Assembly (NCBI GenBank): GCA_002292165.1
Contig: DBBK01000208.1
Span: forward strand, 2,510-13,088
Length of the DNA: 10,579 nt
Reading direction: 5' to 3'
Origin: Brevundimonas sp. UBA986
GTDB taxonomy: Bacteria > Pseudomonadota > Alphaproteobacteria > Caulobacterales > Caulobacteraceae
The translations under genes and the position numbers were made by a program. Every line of letters starts with the position of its first letter. Positions within the stretch are counted from its first letter, which is position 1. Below the pieces are notes generated by a model. It worked only from the letters and a program-made list of their open reading frames with translations, made no database searches and had not been told where the DNA came from. Shown here in pieces: positions 5,972 through 10,579 of this stretch.

Positions 5972-7351
5972 CTAGTTCCCGCCACCCCGGATCGCCGCGG
6001 CGAAGGCCTTCCAGCTGAGCTTCACGTCCGACAGGGCGCCGGCCCGGAACGCGCGGCCGGCCAGCCAGACCATCAGCAGGGCCGTGACCGCCATCCCGAT
6101 CAAGGTCCCGACGATCTCGATCATCGGCGGGTCCGACGGCGCGCGGGCGCTCATCAGGAAGGGGGTGAAGAAGGGCACCCAGGACAGGATGCGAGCCACA
6201 GGGCTGTCTGGCATCTGCAGCACCAGCAGGGGCACCACCAGCACCATCATGATCGGCCCCATCAGGGTCTGGGCGTCGCGCGGGGTCTCGCAGAAGGCCC
6301 CGATGGCTGCGAACAGGACCGCGAACATCAGATAGCCCCCGACCGTATAGGCCAGCAGGTAGAAGATCAGGCCGTTGTGCAGCAGCACCTCGCCGACCGC
6401 GGCGGCCAGCTCGGGCTTGGCGGTCAGTAGGCCAAAGGCCCCCATTCCGCTCCAGACGATGAGCACCGTCAGGGTCAGCATCGCCACCCCCAGCACCTTG
6501 CCGGTCAGGATCTCGGTCGCCGAAGCCGAGGACAGCAGGACCTCCAGGATCTTGTTGGCCTTCTCCTCCATCACGCTGTTCAGCAGGATGGAGGCCCCGG
6601 TGATGACCAGCGACCACAGCAGGAAGGCCGCGCCGAAGCCGACCCAGCGCGGCAGGCGGTCGCGCATGGACACCTCTCCCCCGCTGGCCGAGCGCGGCGA
6701 GAAGGCCTTCACGTCGGCCCGGAACCGGTCGGTGGCCACCACGATGCCGGGGTCGATGCCCGCGTCCTGGAAGACCTGCCGGCGGTTGGCGCTACGCAGG
6801 CTGTCCCTGACGAAGTCCTCGACGGTCGAGTCCGACGCCCGCGACGTCCAGACCCGGGCGCCCGGCTTGCCGTCCTGACGGGTCAGGAAGACGATGGCGT
6901 CCAGCCTCTGGTCCTTGGGCGTCTCCTCGCCGAGCAGGTGGCGCACGACGGCGTCGCGGGGCTGGCCCGGGGCGGCGGCGGCCAGTTCCGCGGGGGCGGG
7001 TACGATGCGGACCCGGTCCTTGGTCAGGGAGGCGACGGCGTCGCGCGCGGCCTTGGAATCGACGGCCCCGCCGGCGGAGGCGCTGGCCTTCTCGGCGGCC
7101 TCCTGCGCGCGCTGGGCGCGTCGTTCGGCGTCGGCGGCCATGACGTCCTGAACGGACTTGGCCAGACCCGCGGCCTGGGGGCCGTCCTCGATCAGCACGA
7201 CCTCGCGCACGGGCTCGGACGAGCGGGCCAGCAGGGGCATGACCCCGCCCAGCAGGCCGAACAGCGGCAGGGACAGCAGGGACAGCCAGAAGCCGACGGT
7301 GCGGACATAGGCCAGGAACTCGCGGCGGGCGATCAGCAGGGTGCGCTTCAT
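5972..7351 (-). CDS. ABC-2 type (NatB-like) exporter permease
   Basis: Membrane subunit of an ABC exporter, partner of the ATPase encoded just upstream. The 459 residues follow the NatB/ABC-2 layout: a cytoplasmic start MKRTLLIARREF, a first helix at about 20-42, a large non-cytoplasmic domain (about 43-235, with an Ala/Glu-rich helical stretch at 72-110), then five more helices near 236-259, 288-309, 328-351, 364-380 and 411-432. Between helices two and three is the conserved cytoplasmic segment MEEKANKILEVLLSS (261-275), likely the coupling contact with the ATPase. Substrate is unknown; NatAB of Bacillus exports sodium, but relatives differ, so no symbol is given. ATG 7351 overlaps the ATPase stop as ATGA, with GGAGG 7 nt before it inside the ATPase gene, so translation is coupled. 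The stop is followed at once by the palindromic element. Confidence 0.92.
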   Translation of the reverse strand: MKRTLLIARREFLAYVRTVGFWLSLLSLPLFGLLGGVMPLLARSSEPVREVVLIEDGPQAAGLAKSVQDVMAADAERRAQRAQEAAEKASASAGGAVDSKAARDAVASLTKDRVRIVPAPAELAAAAPGQPRDAVVRHLLGEETPKDQRLDAIVFLTRQDGKPGARVWTSRASDSTVEDFVRDSLRSANRRQVFQDAGIDPGIVVATDRFRADVKAFSPRSASGGEVSMRDRLPRWVGFGAAFLLWSLVITGASILLNSVMEEKANKILEVLLSSASATEILTGKVLGVAMLTLTVLIVWSGMGAFGLLTAKPELAAAVGEVLLHNGLIFYLLAYTVGGYLMFAVLFAAIGAFCETPRDAQTLMGPIMMVLVVPLLVLQMPDSPVARILSWVPFFTPFLMSARAPSDPPMIEIVGTLIGMAVTALLMVWLAGRAFRAGALSDVKLSWKAFAAAIRGGGN

Positions 7352-8307
7352 CGGGCGGCCTCCGGGGCCTTGGAGACACTCTGGTCCTGATCCGGGTGGT
7401 CGCCGGTCAGGTCGATGAAGGCGTCGTGCAGGGTCGGCTCGCGCAGTTCGAACCGACGCACGTCCAGCCCCGTCAGGAAGGCTGCCTTGAGCGCCTCCTG
7501 CCCGCCTGCCCCCGCGGCGAGCGCGGCGCGCAGGACGCGGGCGCCGTCACCCTCGGACGCGATCTCCACCCCGGTCACGCCCGGCAGCTTCGAAACGGCG
7601 TCGGCGGCGATATCGCCTTCCAGCTCGAGGAAGCGGCGCGAGGTCGCGCGGGCCTCGGTCACCGTGCCCTCGAAGGCCTTGCGCCCCCGGGCCAGCAGCA
7701 CGACCTTGTCGCACAGCCGCTCGGCGTGCTGCATGACGTGGGTCGAGAACAGGACCGTCGCCCCGTCGGCGGCCAGCCCCCGGATCATCGCCTCCAGCCC
7801 CTGCTGGTTGACGGGGTCCAGCCCCGAGAAGGGCTCGTCCAGGATCACGAACTCGGGCCGGTGCACGATGGAGGCGATCAGCTGGACCTTCTGGGCCATC
7901 CCCTTGGACAGCTCCTTCATCTTCTTGGCCTTGGACGCGCCCAGCCCCTGGGCGTCCAGCAGCTCCTTCGCCCGACGGCGGCCCTCGGCGGTCGGCACCC
8001 CCTTCAGGGAGCCGAAGAAGGCGATGGCGTCGACCGGGGTCATCTTCTTGTAGAGGCCGCGCTCCTCGGGGAGGAAGCCGATGCGGTCGCGCACCTGACG
8101 GCCGTTGTCGGCGCCGAGGATCTGGATGCGCCCGGTCGTCGCCGGCTGCAGGCCCAGGATCATGCGCAGGGTCGAGGTCTTGCCCGCGCCATTGGGGCCG
8201 AGGAAGCCGCAGATCTGGCCCTTGCCGACCTCGAAACTCAGGTCCCGGACGGCCTGGAAGTCGCCGTAGCGCTTGCCCACCCCGTCCAGCGTCAACGCCG
8301 CCGTCAT
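7348..8307 (-). CDS. ABC transporter ATPase (NatA-like)
   Basis: Nucleotide-binding subunit driving the adjacent permease, at the cytoplasmic face of the inner membrane. 319 residues. Walker A GPNGAGKTS (37-45); the Q-loop region reads FLPEERGLY (78-86), with Glu where the usual Gln stands, as is common in this subfamily; the signature is LSKGMAQ (133-139), a recognised variant of LSGGQ; Walker B FVILDEP (153-159) with catalytic Glu158; D-loop SGLDP; H-loop His190 in STHVM. After about residue 215 comes a C-terminal domain typical of NatA/CcmA-like exporters, ending in EPTLHDAFIDLTG and a short polar tail. Start ATG 8307 has GTGGAG with 7-nt spacing. It is first gene of a two-gene operon and overlaps the permease by four bases. 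A candidate promoter lies 28-55 bp upstream. Confidence 0.95.
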   Translation of the reverse strand: MTAALTLDGVGKRYGDFQAVRDLSFEVGKGQICGFLGPNGAGKTSTLRMILGLQPATTGRIQILGADNGRQVRDRIGFLPEERGLYKKMTPVDAIAFFGSLKGVPTAEGRRRAKELLDAQGLGASKAKKMKELSKGMAQKVQLIASIVHRPEFVILDEPFSGLDPVNQQGLEAMIRGLAADGATVLFSTHVMQHAERLCDKVVLLARGRKAFEGTVTEARATSRRFLELEGDIAADAVSKLPGVTGVEIASEGDGARVLRAALAAGAGGQEALKAAFLTGLDVRRFELREPTLHDAFIDLTGDHPDQDQSVSKAPEAAR

Positions 8308-8334
8308 GCCGATACTCCACCCCGTCGCCCCTCA

Positions 8335-8362
8335 GAGGTAGCAAACGGCTGGGGCATGGCAA
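8335..8362 (-). promoter_or_regulatory. Candidate sigma-73 promoter for the ABC operon
   Basis: On the minus strand GCTACCTC (8342-8335) matches seven of eight positions of GCTANAWC, and TTGCCAT (8362-8356) matches four of seven of TTGACGS, with a 13-nt spacer. The leader to ATG 8307 would be about 20-25 nt and would contain the ribosome site. Confidence 0.4.
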
Positions 8363-8376
8363 CCGGATTCGGCGGT

Positions 8377-8394
8377 CGCCGCCGGAGCGCGGCG
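8377..8394 (-). terminator. Weak hairpin after the M23 peptidase gene
   Basis: One base after the TAA stop, CGCCGC pairs with GCGGCG around GCTCCG on the minus strand. A competing hairpin (GGCGG/CCGCC) overlaps it. There is no U-tract, so termination is doubtful and read-through into the ABC operon remains possible. Confidence 0.22.
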
Positions 8395-8395
8395 T

Positions 8396-9028
8396 TTAGC
8401 CCGCCTTCACCTGGAAGGCGCGGCCGATGACCTTGGTCGGGTTGACCTGGGCGCCCTCGCGGCGAACCTCGAAGTGCAGGTGGGGGCCGGTCGAATAGCC
8501 GGTCGAGCCGACCAGGCCGATACGCTGACGCGGGCCGACCGCGTCGCCGCTGGCCACATCCACCCGGCTCAGATGGCCGTAGAGGCTGGTCAGGCCGTTG
8601 GGGTGGCGCATCTCGATGAAGTTGCCGTAGCCGGCCGGATCATAGCCGATGCGCAGCACCACGCCCTCGGCGGTCGCATAGACGGAGGTGCCGATGGGGG
8701 CGGCGATGTCCACGCCCTTGTGCATCCGCGCGCCGGGCTCGCCACCCAGACGGCGCATGCCGAACTTCGAGTTGATGGCCCGGCCCGGGACGGGCTCGTC
8801 GAAGCTGATCAGCCGCATCACCGGCCCGGCGGGCGCGGCGACGGCGACCACGGGCGGCTTCACCGGGACCGCGGCCGCCTCGGCCTTGCTCTTCGGCGTG
8901 AAGGGCGCGGCGGCCATCGCCAGGCAGGCGATCAGGGCGAGACCGATCGTCTGGCCCGTGTGGATCAGGTGCGGACGCCACCGCCCGAGACGGGGGTGCG
9001 CGAGATAGGCGGGCGCAAGTCGGCGCAT
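8396..9028 (-). CDS. Membrane-anchored M23 (LytM-type) metallopeptidase
   Basis: Predicted zinc endopeptidase cutting peptide cross-links of peptidoglycan in the periplasm. Of 210 residues, 1-22 are basic, 23-42 are hydrophobic (GQTIGLALIACLAMAAA; signal anchor or signal peptide), about 43-68 are an Ala/Pro/Lys linker, and 80-200 are the M23 domain. Zinc ligands are visible: His103 and Asp107 in MHKGVDIAAP and His185 in GPHLHFEV, with catalytic His152 (LYGHLS) and His183, so it should be active, unlike degenerate LytM activators. SKFGMRRL, YGNFIEMRHPNGL and GLVGSTGYSTG are further family marks. No LysM or coiled coil is present, so it is not EnvC- or DipM-like. Start ATG 9028 is the best fit, but GGAG lies 12 nt upstream, farther than usual. 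It lies on the same strand as, and 88 bp upstream of, the ABC operon; a functional link is unproven. Confidence 0.92.
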   Translation of the reverse strand: MRRLAPAYLAHPRLGRWRPHLIHTGQTIGLALIACLAMAAAPFTPKSKAEAAAVPVKPPVVAVAAPAGPVMRLISFDEPVPGRAINSKFGMRRLGGEPGARMHKGVDIAAPIGTSVYATAEGVVLRIGYDPAGYGNFIEMRHPNGLTSLYGHLSRVDVASGDAVGPRQRIGLVGSTGYSTGPHLHFEVRREGAQVNPTKVIGRAFQVKAG

Positions 9029-9084
9029 GTCGTCGTCGGCTCCGGCGTCGCTGCATCGAGCGGGGGAGAAGTCGCACCCGCTGA

Positions 9085-9097
9085 CCGACGATGTCGG
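9085..9097. other. 13-bp dyad upstream of the M23 gene
   Basis: CCGAC-GAT-GTCGG is an inverted repeat 57 bp upstream of the M23 start, in otherwise featureless non-coding DNA (9029-9206). It could be an operator for a dimeric regulator or chance. I saw no convincing promoter in this gap. Confidence 0.2.
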
Positions 9098-9206
9098 AAC
9101 GGCGTCTGGCGGCGACCGGGGGAGCCGGGCCTTTTACGGCTTGATGGGGCGACTTTGGGGCGCCCACGAGGTTTCATTCCGGACTTTGGCCGGACAGGAC
9201 GCCGCA

Positions 9207-9250
9207 CCCTCCCCGGCCACGCTTCCTCGCGAAAGCTTGGCCGGAGAGGG
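9207..9250 (-). terminator. Strong 3' hairpin of the esterase autotransporter transcript
   Basis: Ten bases after the esterase TAG, a 13-bp stem (9250-9238 with 9219-9207) is followed, after one mismatch, by a 6-bp stem (9236-9231 with 9226-9221) capped by GCGA, a GNRA tetraloop. Both imperfect pairs are G-U in minus-strand RNA but C-A on the plus strand, so the structure is shaped for the minus transcript. No U-tract follows on the minus strand, so it may protect the 3' end or act with Rho rather than terminate alone. Confidence 0.65.
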
Positions 9251-9260
9251 CTTTTGACGC

Positions 9261-10579
9261 CTATTGCAGGGGCAGGCTCAGGGTGATCGCGCCCATGTTG
9301 CTGGTCGCATCCTCGCCGAAGCGGCCGTGGTAGGCGACCTCGACATTGACCGGTCCCCACTTGCCCGAGAGCCCCGCCGAAGCCAGGACCTGGTTGCCGA
9401 ACGGCTCGTCGACCTCGCGCTCCAACACCTTGGCGGTATTGAAGGCGATGCCCACGCCGACGGGGTCGGAGTTGTCGGCCATGCTGCCGCGATAGCCGCC
9501 CTCGGCGAAGAAGGCGAAGCCGCCCGCATTGCCTTCGGCGCGCAGGGCGACCTCGGCGCTGACGTCCTCGACCGTCCGGCTCTGGTAGTCGTACTGGGCC
9601 GCGACGCCCTCCTCATAGAAGCCGCTGACGTGGCTGGAGGCCCAGGTGGCGGCGACGCGCGGCGAGACCGCCAGACCGCCCATGTACCACCACAGGCCGC
9701 CCTGGATGCGCGCGCCCCTGGACACGCCCTCGGTCGAGCCGGTGTGGACGATCGGGTTGACCATGGTCAGGCGGTCGGTGTCGTAGTCGTCGTGGGCCGC
9801 GCCCGCCGAGACGTTGACGAAGGTCGAGCCCGAACGCCAGCCGGCGTAGACATCGAAGGCCATGGTGTTGACCTTGGTCGAGAAGCGCGCGCCCTTGACG
9901 TCGGCGTTGCGATAGCTGCCCGCCAGACCAACCTTCCAGGTGTTGTTCCAGCCGTTCTCGACCGCCGCGCGGATGCCGTAACCGGTCGACTCGGCGTCCC
10001 CGACCACGCCGCGCGCGTCGGAATCGGTCTGGTCATAGGTCCCGCTCATGACCACGGCCGTGCCATCGGCCCAGTCCTCGCGGCCCGACAGACGGGCCGT
10101 GCCCTCGTCCAGGCTGTCCTCGCGGTGCCGGAAGGCGGTCTCGCCCATCAGGGCGCTCTGGGCGCCCAGATCGCCGTAGTAGAGGTAGTCGGTGGCCAGT
10201 TTGGCGATGATCTGATGGCCGAGAGCCGTCGGGTGGACGCCGTCGAAGTAGAAGTAGCCCGGGTCGGTGCAGACCGTGACGCCGTTGTAGCAGGCGGTGG
10301 TCACATTGGTGATGCCGAAGGCGCCCGGGTTGCCCGCGATGGTGTCGCCGATCTTGAACAGGTCCATGACGATGATGTTGCTGTTCGGGTTGGCGGCGGC
10401 CGTCGTCTGGAGGCCGGTCAGCAGGGCGCCGTTGAAGGTCGTCACCGCGAAGTCCGCCAGGGGCGCGGCGGTCGTGCCCCGGAACTGAGGCGTCAGGCTG
10501 AGCTTGGGCAGGTTGGTGACCAGGATGGTCCCGGCGCCCGCCGCGGCGACGCTGTTGGTGATGAAGTTGATGTCGCCGG
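9261..10579 (-). CDS. GDSL/SGNH esterase autotransporter, C-terminal part (N terminus beyond window)
   Basis: Outer-membrane esterase of the EstA-like type: a GDSL lipase passenger followed by a type V beta-barrel. The frame is open from the right edge (438 residues seen), so the GTG at 10445 is internal and not the start; residues beyond it, such as TILVTNLPKLSLTPQFRG, are lipase-like. The last catalytic block is visible as YFYFDGVHPTALGH, with Asp at 10242-10244 and His at 10233-10235; a Cys pair (ACYNGVTVCTDPG) just before is typical of these lipases. The GDS serine block lies outside. From about 10150 to the end, some 290 residues alternate as amphipathic strands (for example TGYGIRAAVENGWNNTWKVG, NTMAFDVYAGWRSG), fitting the autotransporter barrel. 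The protein ends ITLSLPLQ; the final Gln is unusual, since barrels often end in an aromatic residue. Substrate unknown; related enzymes cleave lipids or esters at the cell surface. Confidence 0.9.
   Translation of the reverse strand, partial: GDINFITNSVAAAGAGTILVTNLPKLSLTPQFRGTTAAPLADFAVTTFNGALLTGLQTTAAANPNSNIIVMDLFKIGDTIAGNPGAFGITNVTTACYNGVTVCTDPGYFYFDGVHPTALGHQIIAKLATDYLYYGDLGAQSALMGETAFRHREDSLDEGTARLSGREDWADGTAVVMSGTYDQTDSDARGVVGDAESTGYGIRAAVENGWNNTWKVGLAGSYRNADVKGARFSTKVNTMAFDVYAGWRSGSTFVNVSAGAAHDDYDTDRLTMVNPIVHTGSTEGVSRGARIQGGLWWYMGGLAVSPRVAATWASSHVSGFYEEGVAAQYDYQSRTVEDVSAEVALRAEGNAGGFAFFAEGGYRGSMADNSDPVGVGIAFNTAKVLEREVDEPFGNQVLASAGLSGKWGPVNVEVAYHGRFGEDATSNMGAITLSLPLQ

Noticed and set aside
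5972..8307. Assigning the ABC pair as a sodium exporter natAB
   Set aside because: The layout fits the NatAB class, but this class covers several substrates and nothing in the sequence fixes sodium.
8396..9028. Reading the M23 protein as a catalytically dead LytM activator (EnvC/NlpD-like)
   Set aside because: All zinc ligands and both catalytic histidines are present, and no LysM or coiled coil is seen.
9261..10445. Treating the esterase autotransporter as a complete gene starting at GTG 10445
   Set aside because: The frame continues to the right edge with lipase-like sequence, and the catalytic serine block and signal peptide are missing, so the true start lies outside.

Overview
The window looks like chromosomal DNA from a high-GC alphaproteobacterium of the Caulobacteraceae, most likely Brevundimonas or a close relative. 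This rests on strong G/C bias at third codon positions, an alphaproteobacterial-type ribosomal protein S21, a COQ9 protein, sites resembling the Caulobacter sigma-73 consensus (TTGACGS-N10-14-GCTANAWC), and Caulobacter-type intergenic palindromes. Genus is an inference from recalled family sequences; no search was run. No tRNA, rRNA, CRISPR array, insertion sequence or phage gene is visible.

Layout from left to right. A cystathionine beta-synthase gene (minus strand) loses only its last few codons at the left edge. Next comes a small cytoplasmic diguanylate cyclase-type GGDEF protein (minus). It is divergent from purE-purK (plus), which encode the two enzymes of the bacterial N5-CAIR route of purine synthesis. 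An eight-helix membrane protein with a clear fourfold internal repeat follows (plus) and converges on coq9 (minus, ubiquinone biosynthesis); the two genes share a CTAG as their stop codons. rpsU (plus) is divergent from coq9, appears to start at a CTG codon, and ends in a textbook intrinsic terminator. A ~150-bp palindromic element fills the convergent gap between rpsU and a NatAB-type ABC exporter operon (minus; ATPase then permease, overlapping by ATGA). Upstream of this operon on the same strand lies a membrane-anchored M23 (LytM) peptidase. The right edge holds the C-terminal part of a GDSL/SGNH esterase autotransporter (minus), with a strong RNA hairpin just after its stop codon.

Most of the window is housekeeping: sulfur amino acid metabolism, purine synthesis, ubiquinone synthesis, translation, cell-wall remodelling and export. 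I found no convincing novel multi-gene system. The items most worth a second look are the CTG start of rpsU, the exact W-x9-G-x4-D fourfold repeat in the uncharacterised membrane protein, the two structured intergenic elements, and the back-to-back promoters sharing one palindromic -10 between the GGDEF gene and purE.
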